From: Paenibacillus mangrovi
GTDB lineage: Bacteria > Bacillota > Bacilli > Paenibacillales > Paenibacillaceae
Reading direction: 5' to 3'
Assembly: GCF_022898935.1 (NCBI RefSeq)
Contig: NZ_JALIRP010000011.1
Coordinates: forward strand, 89,919-153,918
DNA: 64,000 nucleotides
The notes under the pieces are model-generated. The model did not search any database and was not told the DNA's origin. It saw nothing but the letters and a program-made list of their open reading frames with translations. Shown piece by piece: positions 16,726 to 24,972 of this stretch; the first letter of the stretch is position 1; every line of letters starts with the position of its first letter. The translations under genes were made by a program, and so were the position numbers.

Positions 16726-17511
16726 ATGTCTGATAATCAGGGAGAAATGTCGATTGTCGATCACCTTGGGGAGTTGCGGAAGCGCATCATTTACATTCTG
16801 GTCGTTCTGCTGGTGGGCCTGATCATCGGCCTGGTCTGCGCCAATCCCATTTACAAGTATCTGATCAGCGTGGACACGGCCAAGAACTTCCAGCTTAATG
16901 CTTTTGCGTTCTGGGACGGCATCGGTATGTATATGAAAATCGCCATGGTTGTGGCGCTCGTATTGACCATTCCGTTTACAGCGTACCAGCTGTGGGCGTT
17001 TGTGAGTCCCGGTCTTCGTGAGGTCGAACGCAAAGCGGCTCTCCGGTATGTTCCTTACGCATTTATTTTATTTGTGATCGGTATGGCATTCGGATATTAT
17101 GTGGTTTTCCCGATGGCGCTGGGCTTCACGACGACCATCACGAAAAATATGGGACTGGCGGAAACCTACGGTATTTCCCAATATTTTAACTTTATGTTCA
17201 CACTGGTCGTGCCGATCGCGCTGCTGTTCGAGCTACCGCTGATCGTCATGTTCCTGACCAAGCTGAGAATCTTGAATCCACGCAGGCTGCGTAAAATGCG
17301 TAAGATGTCTTATTTTGCGCTGGTGTTCATCGCTGTGGTCATTACCCCGCCGGATTTCATTTCAGATTTTCTGGTGACGATTCCGCTGCTGCTGCTCTAC
17401 GAGTTTAGCGTGTACCTGTCCTCGGCGGTGTACCGGAAACAGCTCGCGGCCGATGAAGCGGCCGATGAAGCGGCCGAAGAGAGATATGCGTTTCCTGCTA
17501 ACCTGGAATAA
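16726..17511 (+). CDS. tatC: Twin-arginine translocase receptor subunit TatC
   Basis: The 261-residue polytopic protein starts with the TatC pattern (SIVDHLGELRKRI), has six predicted membrane helices and the conserved FVSPGLREVERKAA loop, and later GMAFGYYVVFP. It recognises twin-arginine signal peptides. The last codons contain 2.7 copies of a 12 bp tandem repeat (GCGGCCGATGAA, 17446-17479), coding an Ala/Asp/Glu-rich tail that could vary by slippage. Confidence 0.96.
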   Translation: MSDNQGEMSIVDHLGELRKRIIYILVVLLVGLIIGLVCANPIYKYLISVDTAKNFQLNAFAFWDGIGMYMKIAMVVALVLTIPFTAYQLWAFVSPGLREVERKAALRYVPYAFILFVIGMAFGYYVVFPMALGFTTTITKNMGLAETYGISQYFNFMFTLVVPIALLFELPLIVMFLTKLRILNPRRLRKMRKMSYFALVFIAVVITPPDFISDFLVTIPLLLLYEFSVYLSSAVYRKQLAADEAADEAAEERYAFPANLE

Positions 17512-17550
17512 TCAACATTTTCATAGGATGAGAATCATCCATACATGATC

Positions 17551-17597
17551 AAGAGCAATCTTCTCCGCCGCGGGAAGAAGGCTCTTTTTCTTTTTAA
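17551..17597 (+). terminator. Terminator after tatC
   Basis: GAGC-ATCTTCTCC and GGGAAGAAGGCTC pair around a CGCCGC loop region, followed by TTTTTCTTTTT. Confidence 0.8.
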
Positions 17598-17770
17598 AAG
17601 AGAAGAGTCTCTCTTCTAAATTTTATTTGCGTTTCTCTGGCATATTTTAAAATGGGGTGGATAGAATGATGGAGTATGAGTAAAGAAAGCTTGCTCAGCT
17701 GAGGAAGGACAAGCCCTGGTTCATGCAATTGAAAAAGTGCGGAATTCTTTGAAAAATACATTAAGAGGAC

Positions 17771-17837
17771 TTGAAATCTGTGCCCAAGTTGAGTATCATA
17801 AAAGTGGTTGTTAGCACTAGAGGTTGTCGAGTGCTAA
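17771..17837 (+). promoter_or_regulatory. groESL sigma-A promoter with CIRCE operator
   Basis: TTGAAA (17771-17776) and TATCAT (17794-17799) are 17 bp apart. The CIRCE element follows at 17811-17837: TTAGCACTA, 9 bp, GAGTGCTAA; only one base departs from the consensus TTAGCACTC-N9-GAGTGCTAA. HrcA should repress here. The rest of the 386 bp gap after tatC holds only the tatC terminator and nothing else I can identify. Confidence 0.95.
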
Positions 17838-17897
17838 TACATAACGACAACAATGCTGTTACAGAATCACAACATATTAACAAGGAGGCTATTTTTC

Positions 17898-18179
17898 ATG
17901 ATCAAACCTTTAGGTGACCGCGTATTGGTAGAACCGATCCAACAAGAGGAAACAACTTCTTTCGGGATTGTCCTTCCGGACTCTGCAAAAGAGAAGCCGC
18001 AAGAAGGTAAGATTATCGCTGTTGGCGGCGGAGCTGTAAAAGACGGAGTGCGCGTTCCTTTGGAAGTCAAAGAAGGCGACCGTGTTCTTTTCTCCAAATA
18101 TGCCGGAACAGAGATCAAGTATGAAGGTAAAGAATATCTGATTATGAAAGAAAGCGACATTCATGCAATCGTAGGCTAA
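17898..18179 (+). CDS. groES: Co-chaperonin GroES
   Basis: The 93-residue protein begins MIKPLGDRVLVEPIQQEE and has the mobile-loop region FGIVLPDSAKEKPQEGKIIAVGGG, then the GDRVLFSKYAGTE segment. It caps the GroEL ring. ATG 17898 follows AAGGAGG (17882-17888). First gene of the CIRCE-controlled operon, with groEL 59 bp downstream. Confidence 0.98.
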   Translation: MIKPLGDRVLVEPIQQEETTSFGIVLPDSAKEKPQEGKIIAVGGGAVKDGVRVPLEVKEGDRVLFSKYAGTEIKYEGKEYLIMKESDIHAIVG

Positions 18180-18238
18180 GGCCTGAACATAGGATCAAGC
18201 GAAATACCAACACTATTTTATGGGAGGTTTTTATCAAC

Positions 18239-19867
18239 ATGGCAAAAGATATCCGTTTCAGTGAAGATGCACGCCGCTCCATGCTGCGTGGTGTAGACGC
18301 TTTGGCTAACGCTGTAAAAGTGACGCTCGGACCTAAAGGCCGCAACGTCGTTCTTGAGAAAAAATTCGGCAGCCCGCTCATTACTAATGACGGTGTGACG
18401 ATCGCAAAAGAAATCGAACTGGAAGACGCTTTTGAAAACATGGGCGCTCAGCTCGTTAAAGAAGTAGCTACCAAGACGAACGATGTTGCCGGTGACGGTA
18501 CAACGACTGCAACAGTTCTGGCTCAAGCCATGATCCGCGAAGGTCTGAAAAACGTAACTGCAGGCGCTAACCCTATGGTTGTCCGCAAAGGTATCGACAA
18601 AGCGGTTAAAGCAGCTGTTGCTGAACTGAAAAACATCGCGATCGCGGTTAACGATAACCAAAAAATCGCTCAAGTCGCTGCAATCTCCGCTGCTGACGAA
18701 GAAGTGGGCCAACTGATCGCTGAAGCGATGGAAAAAGTGGGCAACGACGGCGTTATCACAGTCGAAGAATCCCGCGGATTCAACACCGAGATGGAAGTCG
18801 TGGAAGGCATGCAGTTCGACCGCGGTTATGTATCTCCTTACATGATCACCGATACGGACAAAATGGAAGCCGTTCTGGACAATCCATACATCCTGATCAC
18901 CGACAAGAAAATCTCCACAACGCAAGAAATCTTGCCATTGCTTGAAAAAATCGTTCAACAAGGTAGACCGCTTGTGATCATCGCTGAAGACATCGAAGGC
19001 GAAGCTCAAGCTATGCTGGTTGTGAACAAACTGCGCGGAACATTCAACGCTGTTGCCGTTAAAGCTCCTGGCTTCGGTGATCGTCGTGAAGCTATGCTGC
19101 AGGATATCGCTGCCCTGACTGGCGGCCAAGTGATCACTGAGAAGCTCGGTCTTGATCTGAAGAGCGCTACCATCGATCAATTGGGTAACGCACGTCAAGT
19201 GCGCGTAACCAAAGAAAACACGACCATTGTGGACGGAAGTGGCGACAAATCCGATATCACAGCTCGTGTGAACCAAATCCGTGCGCAGCTGGAAGAAACA
19301 ACTTCCGAGTTCGACAAAGAAAAACTGCAAGAGCGTCTGGCTAAACTGGCTGGCGGCGTAGCGGTTGTCAAAGTTGGCGCTGCAACCGAAACTGAACTGA
19401 AAGAGCGCAAACTGCGCATCGAAGACGCCCTGAACGCAACCCGCGCTGCGGTTGAAGAAGGTATCGTTTCCGGTGGTGGTACTGCCCTCGTGAACGTATA
19501 CAATGCCGTTGCTGCTGTAGACGTGACTGGCGACGAAAGAACAGGCGTGAACATCGTTCTCCGCGCTCTGGAAGAGCCAATCCGCACCATCGCAGCTAAC
19601 GCTGGCCAAGAAGGTTCCGTCATCGTGGAACGTCTGAAAAAAGAAGAAGTTGGCGTAGGCTACAACGCTGCGACTGACGAGTGGGTAAACATGTTTGAAG
19701 CTGGAATCGTTGACCCTGCGAAAGTAACCCGTTCTGCTTTGCAAAACGCGGCTTCCGTAGCGGCTATGTTCCTGACTACCGAGGCAGTCATTGCCGACAA
19801 GCCAGAACCAGAAAAGCCAGGCATGCCTGATATGGGCGGCATGGGCGGTATGGGCGGCATGATGTAA
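18239..19867 (+). CDS. groEL: Chaperonin GroEL
   Basis: The 542-residue protein shows all GroEL landmarks: VTLGPKGRNVVLEK, the ATPase loop VAGDGTTTATVLAQAM, GGVAVVKVGAATE, and a Gly-Met tail (MGGMGGMGGMM). ATP-driven folding chamber with GroES. Codon choice is strongly biased, as expected for a highly expressed gene. A large open frame on the opposite strand is a by-product of that bias. A terminator follows. Confidence 0.99.
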   Translation: MAKDIRFSEDARRSMLRGVDALANAVKVTLGPKGRNVVLEKKFGSPLITNDGVTIAKEIELEDAFENMGAQLVKEVATKTNDVAGDGTTTATVLAQAMIREGLKNVTAGANPMVVRKGIDKAVKAAVAELKNIAIAVNDNQKIAQVAAISAADEEVGQLIAEAMEKVGNDGVITVEESRGFNTEMEVVEGMQFDRGYVSPYMITDTDKMEAVLDNPYILITDKKISTTQEILPLLEKIVQQGRPLVIIAEDIEGEAQAMLVVNKLRGTFNAVAVKAPGFGDRREAMLQDIAALTGGQVITEKLGLDLKSATIDQLGNARQVRVTKENTTIVDGSGDKSDITARVNQIRAQLEETTSEFDKEKLQERLAKLAGGVAVVKVGAATETELKERKLRIEDALNATRAAVEEGIVSGGGTALVNVYNAVAAVDVTGDERTGVNIVLRALEEPIRTIAANAGQEGSVIVERLKKEEVGVGYNAATDEWVNMFEAGIVDPAKVTRSALQNAASVAAMFLTTEAVIADKPEPEKPGMPDMGGMGGMGGMM

Positions 19868-19901
19868 TAAGGGGACTAAAACCCTGTAATATCAATATTT
19901 T

Positions 19902-19927
19902 AAAGGCTCCCGCGAGGGAGCCTTTTT
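19902..19927 (+). terminator. Terminator after groEL
   Basis: AAGGCTCCC / GGGAGCCTT stem with GCGA loop and T run. Confidence 0.92.
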
Positions 19928-20053
19928 CTATAAAATCACGAAAAAATCACATTTTTCATCTCTGCTATCCGACCACATTTCCGGCATCATACAGGTACCT
20001 TATTATCAAGTCAATAGATGATCAAACAATTCATAATCATAGGGGGATGACCC

Positions 20054-21901
20054 ATGTCCAAAATGTATGGGGGAGGCATGCCGGGTGCGGGCTTTGGCCG
20101 GATGAAATTCGATGACGGCCAGCAGAAGCCCAATATTTCGAAGGCCATGCTGCTGCGCATTTTCAATTATTTCAAGCCGTATTGGAAACAGACCATGCTT
20201 GTGCTGTTTATACTGTTGGTTTCGTCTTTATTGGGGCTGTTGCCGCCCATTCTAATTCAGCGGATCGTCGATCATGCGCTTCCGGACAAAAATATGAAAC
20301 TTCTGGTGGAGCTGGTGCTGATTTCGCTGGGAACCACGGTCGTGGCAGGACTGCTGGGCGTATGGCAGAGCTATTTAAATTCATTTATCTCTCAAAGCAT
20401 CGTTTACGATATGAAAAATCAGATGTACACCCATTTGCAGCGGATGCCGCTGCAGTTTTTCTCCGCCGTCAAGCAGGGGGAAGTCATTACCCGGATGACG
20501 AGCGATATTTCAGGCATTCAGGGCGTTTTCAATAGTACGGTGATCAATTTTGCCAGCAATCTGTTCGTGCTTTCCACCACGGTCGCCACGCTTGTCATCA
20601 TGAACTGGAAGCTTGCCATCATTGGCATATTGATCGTGCCGTTGTTTATCATACCAACAAGAAAAATGGGCAACGTGCGATGGAAGCTGGCCAAGCAGAC
20701 GCAGGAAAAGATGTCTGAACAGAACCATATCATTCAGGAAACGCTGAGCATCAGCGGTTATTTGTTAATGAAGCTGTTCACGCGGGAAGAGAAGGAATAT
20801 GACAGCTTCAGAATCATTAACGGGGAATCGGCACGGCTTCAGATCCGGGAATCCATGGCCGGCCGCTGGTTCATGATGATTTTGTCTACTTTTACGAGCC
20901 TGGGACCGATGCTTATTTATCTCTACGGAGGTTATCTGTTTATCCATGGGGAAATTACCGTCGGAGCGATTATTAGTTTTGTGGCGCTGCTGAGCCGGAT
21001 TTACGGTCCTTTTGGTCAGATGACGAATCTGTATGTGGATATTAAAAGATCGGTTGCGCTGTTTGAACGTATTTTTGATTATTTTGATATGAAGCCGGGG
21101 ATTGTTAATCGCCCTGATGCCCAGGCGGTGGAGTTGACCAAACAGGATATCGTTTTCGAAGACGTATGTTTTGCGTATCAGAAGGATAAACAGGCCCTGG
21201 AGGACATTTCGTTCACCGCGGCCTCAGGCACGATGACCGCCCTCGTCGGCCCGAGCGGAGCCGGAAAAACGACCATCACCAACCTGATTCCGCGGCTTTA
21301 CGAGATCGATTCCGGAAGCATCCGAATCGGAGGAACGGATATTCGCGACATGACGCTGGAATCCCTGCGCTCACAGATTGGTCTCGTCACCCAGGATAGC
21401 TATCTGTTCAACGGGACGATCAGGGAGAATTTGCTGTACGCCGGCAGCGAAGCAAGCGAGGAGGATATGGTCAAAGCCTGCAAAGCGGCGTATATTCATG
21501 ATTTTATCATGGAACTTCCGGATGGTTACGACACGGTCGTCGGGAATCGGGGAATCAAGCTGTCCGGAGGCGAGAAACAGAGAATTTCCATTGCGAGAGT
21601 ACTATTGAAAAACCCGTCCGTCATTATTATGGATGAGGCCACTTCATCGCTGGACACGGCATCGGAATATTATATTCAAAGAGCGATGCATCTCCTACTG
21701 CAGGACAAAACCAGCATCGTGATCGCTCACCGCCTCTCCACGATCATGGCCGCCGATAAAATTCTGGTCGTGAAGGATGGAGCCATTATTGAAGAAGGAA
21801 ATCATGAGGAACTTTTGCTGAAAAACGGGGTTTATACCGATCTTCACAGCAAGCAGTTTGAACGAAAAGCATTCAGCATGGATTCGCAATCGCCTATATG
21901 A
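20054..21901 (+). CDS. ABC exporter half-transporter (type IV, multidrug/lipid type)
   Basis: This 615-residue protein fuses a six-helix membrane domain (about residues 30-330) to an ABC ATPase domain. The ATPase has Walker A GPSGAGKTT, the signature LSGGEKQRISIARVLL, Walker B VIIMDEATSSLD and the H-loop IVIAHRLST. It should homodimerise or pair with another half and export hydrophobic compounds or lipids. ATG 20054 follows AGGGGGATGA. The N-terminal stretch is Gly/Met-rich (MYGGGMPGAGFGRM), as in several Bacillales homologues. Substrate cannot be told. Confidence 0.93.
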   Translation: MSKMYGGGMPGAGFGRMKFDDGQQKPNISKAMLLRIFNYFKPYWKQTMLVLFILLVSSLLGLLPPILIQRIVDHALPDKNMKLLVELVLISLGTTVVAGLLGVWQSYLNSFISQSIVYDMKNQMYTHLQRMPLQFFSAVKQGEVITRMTSDISGIQGVFNSTVINFASNLFVLSTTVATLVIMNWKLAIIGILIVPLFIIPTRKMGNVRWKLAKQTQEKMSEQNHIIQETLSISGYLLMKLFTREEKEYDSFRIINGESARLQIRESMAGRWFMMILSTFTSLGPMLIYLYGGYLFIHGEITVGAIISFVALLSRIYGPFGQMTNLYVDIKRSVALFERIFDYFDMKPGIVNRPDAQAVELTKQDIVFEDVCFAYQKDKQALEDISFTAASGTMTALVGPSGAGKTTITNLIPRLYEIDSGSIRIGGTDIRDMTLESLRSQIGLVTQDSYLFNGTIRENLLYAGSEASEEDMVKACKAAYIHDFIMELPDGYDTVVGNRGIKLSGGEKQRISIARVLLKNPSVIIMDEATSSLDTASEYYIQRAMHLLLQDKTSIVIAHRLSTIMAADKILVVKDGAIIEEGNHEELLLKNGVYTDLHSKQFERKAFSMDSQSPI

Positions 21902-21906
21902 CATTT

Positions 21907-21963
21907 GTCATACTCCCTACCTGATGTTCATGACTACCCGGGCAACAGGTTGTTTCCTATACT
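21907..21963 (+). promoter_or_regulatory. Candidate DesR-activated promoter of des
   Basis: GTCAT (21907-21911) and ATGAC (21930-21934) form an inverted repeat that sits about 25 to 50 bp upstream of a TATACT (21958-21963) with no good -35 element. This is the layout expected for an activator-dependent promoter such as B. subtilis Pdes. Operator identity is inferred from position and the desKR genes downstream. Confidence 0.4.
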
Positions 21964-22030
21964 GAGAATAGAAGACGTTCATGGATATGCCGTGGCGGTT
22001 TCCATGCATCCACTCAGGGAGGAAGACATA

Positions 22031-23089
22031 ATGACGACGGAATCGAAAGTAAAGAATTTAAGAAGAGAGATGACTCCCTTTGAAAAAAGCAATACGAAGT
22101 CGAGCATCTGGCAGATCGTATCAACGATTGGCCCAGTGTTATTACTCTGGTACTCCGCATATTTAAGCTTGTCTGTATCGTATTGGATTACCCTTCCCAT
22201 TCTGATTATTGCATCGGGGTTCGTGATCCGGACGTTCATCATATTCCACGACTGCTGTCATTACTCATTCTTTCAGAACCGGCTGGCGAATGAAATCCTG
22301 GGTAACATTACGGGTGTCCTCACGCTGGTTCCGTATCAGCAGTGGAAGAACACGCATTCCATTCATCATGCTACTAGCAGCAACCTGGATAAACGAGGTA
22401 TCGGCGATATGTGGGTGATGACGGTGAACGAATATGCCGCTGCACCTTTTATGCGTCGCATGGCTTACCGTTTCTATCGCAATCCTGTGGTCATGCTTGG
22501 TCTTGGACCGATTTTCGTGTTTGTGCTGTCATACCGTTTTAACCGCAAAGGAGCGAAGCGGAAGGAACGCCTCAACACTTATGTGATGAATGCTTCGATC
22601 GCAATCCTGTATGCATTGCTCTGCTGGGCTGTTGGATGGCAGGCATTTATGATGATTCAGCTTCCCATTATATTCGTTTCCGGGATGCTCGGAATCTGGT
22701 TATTCTATGTACAGCATCAGTTTGAGGATTCTTATTTCGAAAATGAAGAAGAATGGAGCTACGTGAAGGCGGCGGTGGAAGGAAGCTCGTATTATAAGCT
22801 GCCAAAATTGTTACAATGGTTAACAGGTAACATTGGCTTTCATCATGTTCATCATCTGAGCCCGAAGGTTCCTAATTACAACCTGGAGAAGGCGCATAAT
22901 TCAACGCCGCCGCTGCAGAAGGCCACGACGATTACGCTGCTTACGAGCTTGGTTTCTTTGAAATTTCGTCTGTGGGACGAGCAGAACAAGGCTTTCATTA
23001 GCTTCAAGCAGTTCAAAAGTTCCATTCAAAAAGCTAAACACGAAACGAAACCCATGCCAAGCCCAAGGGCAAGCATACAAGGGGAATAA
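22031..23089 (+). CDS. des: Membrane acyl-lipid fatty acid desaturase
   Basis: The 352-residue protein has the three histidine boxes of membrane di-iron desaturases: HDCCH in FHDCCHYSFF, HSIHH in NTHSIHHATSS, and HHVHH in GFHHVHHLSPK. Four or more hydrophobic helices surround them. It introduces a cis double bond into membrane phospholipid acyl chains on cold shift. ATG 22031 follows AGGGAGGA; the frame is open upstream to 21905 but without a ribosome-binding site. desK and desR follow on the same strand. Confidence 0.93.
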   Translation: MTTESKVKNLRREMTPFEKSNTKSSIWQIVSTIGPVLLLWYSAYLSLSVSYWITLPILIIASGFVIRTFIIFHDCCHYSFFQNRLANEILGNITGVLTLVPYQQWKNTHSIHHATSSNLDKRGIGDMWVMTVNEYAAAPFMRRMAYRFYRNPVVMLGLGPIFVFVLSYRFNRKGAKRKERLNTYVMNASIAILYALLCWAVGWQAFMMIQLPIIFVSGMLGIWLFYVQHQFEDSYFENEEEWSYVKAAVEGSSYYKLPKLLQWLTGNIGFHHVHHLSPKVPNYNLEKAHNSTPPLQKATTITLLTSLVSLKFRLWDEQNKAFISFKQFKSSIQKAKHETKPMPSPRASIQGE

Positions 23090-23154
23090 CCTCCCGTCAC
23101 CGATTATGATAAAATAAACGTAACCTATCGATAGCATGCCATGGAGGAACCGCC

Positions 23155-24297
23155 TTGCAGAAATGGTATCAAATTTTCCACAGGAGCACTGGACTTAGTC
23201 CCTATGTGTGGGTCGTCTTTTATATTCTCCCTTTTTATTTCATTTTTCGATCTTCGTCAATGGTTCATGCGGTGTTTGGCGTTCTGATGATTCTGGCCTT
23301 TTTTGGATGCTATGTGCTGTCCTTTGTCTCTAAGGGCTGGATGGTGTACTTTTGGACATCCATTCAGATGCTGATCTCGATCGCGATGACGCTGCTTTTC
23401 GGTTACGTATATTTCGCGCTCTTCGTCGCGTTCTTTATCGGCAATATCCATCATCGGGTTGGATTTGTGGTACTGTATACCCTTCATCTTGTCACGACGA
23501 TCGCAACGATTAACTATGGCTACGTTACAAAAGATCCTGTTATGATTGCGCAAATCCCGTTTGTGCTGATCAGTCTCATAGCAGTGATTCTGCTGCCCGT
23601 TACCACATACTACCGGAACAAGCGGGAAAAACTTGAGATACAGCTGGAGGACGCTAACAAACGGATTTCCGAGCTGGTGAAGCTGGAGGAACGTCAGAGA
23701 ATCGCCCGTGATCTGCATGATACGCTGGGACAGAAGCTTTCCCTTATCGGGCTAAAGAGTGATTTGGCCGGCAGATTAATGAGGACTAACCCGGCCCAGG
23801 CGGAGGCCGAGATCAACGATGTGCGTCAAACGGCCAGAAACGCTCTCAATGAGGTGCGGGATATGGTTACGAAAATGCGCGGCACGCGCCTGGAGGATGA
23901 GATGTTCCGCATCAAACAGATCCTGAAGGCAGCGGAGATTGAATTCATGCTGACGGGAGACCCGATTCTAAGCAACACATCGCTTCTGGTAGAAAATGTG
24001 CTCAGCATGTGTTTGAAGGAAGCGGTAACGAACGTGGTCAAGCACAGCAATGCTACGGTCTGCTCGATCATCATCGATTCGTCAACAACGGAGCTGACGA
24101 TTCAAATTATAGATAATGGAATTGGTATGGGAGGGGATTCGCTTCTGGTCAGAGGGAGCGGACTGCGCGGAATGAAAGAACGGCTGGAATTCGTGAACGG
24201 CAGCATGGAGGTGGCTTCGAACCAAGACCCTGGAACGAAGATTATCATAAAAGTGCCGAACATCGTGAAACACCCGAATAAGGAGGTGGTACTGTGA
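23155..24297 (+). CDS. desK: Membrane temperature-sensor histidine kinase DesK
   Basis: The 380-residue protein has about five N-terminal membrane helices (residues 15-160), a helical linker, and a HisKA_3/HATPase core. The phospho-acceptor is His188 in RIARDLHDTLGQ, the same number as in B. subtilis DesK, and the ATP-binding N box and G1 (IIDNGIGMG) follow. TTG start at 23155, 7 bp after GGAGG. Its stop overlaps the desR start. It senses membrane thickness or fluidity and controls DesR. Confidence 0.92.
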   Translation: MQKWYQIFHRSTGLSPYVWVVFYILPFYFIFRSSSMVHAVFGVLMILAFFGCYVLSFVSKGWMVYFWTSIQMLISIAMTLLFGYVYFALFVAFFIGNIHHRVGFVVLYTLHLVTTIATINYGYVTKDPVMIAQIPFVLISLIAVILLPVTTYYRNKREKLEIQLEDANKRISELVKLEERQRIARDLHDTLGQKLSLIGLKSDLAGRLMRTNPAQAEAEINDVRQTARNALNEVRDMVTKMRGTRLEDEMFRIKQILKAAEIEFMLTGDPILSNTSLLVENVLSMCLKEAVTNVVKHSNATVCSIIIDSSTTELTIQIIDNGIGMGGDSLLVRGSGLRGMKERLEFVNGSMEVASNQDPGTKIIIKVPNIVKHPNKEVVL

Positions 24298-24893
24298 TTC
24301 GAATTGTAATCGCTGAAGACCAGCGGATGGTGCTTGGCGCGCTTGCTTCGCTGGTTAATTTGGAAGAGGATATGCAGGTCGTGGGCCAAGCAAGCAACGG
24401 TGAGGATGCCGTGAAGCTGGTTCGCCAGTTGAAGCCGGATATTTGTATTATGGATATTGAGATGCCAGGGAAGAGCGGACTTGAGGCTGCCGAGGAGCTG
24501 AAGGGCAGCGGCTGCAAAGTGATGATCCTGACGACTTTTGCGCGGTTCGGATATTTCGAACGGGCTATTAAAGCCGGAGCGAATGGATATTTGCTGAAGG
24601 ACAGCCCTAGTGAGGAATTGGCGGAATCCATACGGAGTATCATGGCAGGAAGGCGAATCTATGCTTCGGAGCTGGTAGATGATGCCTCTGGAGAGGAAAA
24701 TCCGCTGACCCAGCGGGAGAAGGACGTCATCGGACTGATCGCGGATGGGAGAAACACGAAGGAAATTGCCAGTCAATTGCATATCACGCAAGGTACCGTG
24801 AGGAACTACATTTCCGTCATTCTCGATAAACTCCAAGTCACGAACCGGGTGGAAGCAATTACGCGTTTTAAAGAGAAGGGCTGGTTCAAATGA
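24294..24893 (+). CDS. desR: Response regulator DesR (NarL/LuxR family)
   Basis: The 199-residue protein has a receiver domain with the acidic pair in IAEDQ and the phospho-acceptor Asp54 in ICIMDIEMPG, then a LuxR-type HTH (LTQREKDVIGLIADGRNTKEIASQLHITQGTVRNYIS). GTG start at 24294, overlapping the desK stop, behind AAGGAGGTGG. It should activate des when phosphorylated. Same residue number for the phosphorylation site as B. subtilis DesR. Confidence 0.93.
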   Translation: MIRIVIAEDQRMVLGALASLVNLEEDMQVVGQASNGEDAVKLVRQLKPDICIMDIEMPGKSGLEAAEELKGSGCKVMILTTFARFGYFERAIKAGANGYLLKDSPSEELAESIRSIMAGRRIYASELVDDASGEENPLTQREKDVIGLIADGRNTKEIASQLHITQGTVRNYISVILDKLQVTNRVEAITRFKEKGWFK

Positions 24894-24906
24894 CTGTAAA
24901 ATTTGC

Positions 24907-24952
24907 AAAAAACCGTTAAGTACAACAATCCATGTACTTGACGGTTTTTTTG
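24907..24952. terminator. Terminator between desR and the AraC-type regulator
   Basis: AAAAACCGTTAAGTACA and TGTACTTGACGGTTTTTTT form a long stem; the flanking A and T runs suit both converging transcripts. Confidence 0.88.
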
Positions 24953-24972
24953 CTAAACATCCACTTTTACAA

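Noticed and set aside
18218..19744. A 508-codon open frame on the minus strand across groEL.
   Set aside because: It is the mirror of a highly codon-biased gene; the predicted product is Phe/His/Ser-rich nonsense with no ribosome-binding site or family match.
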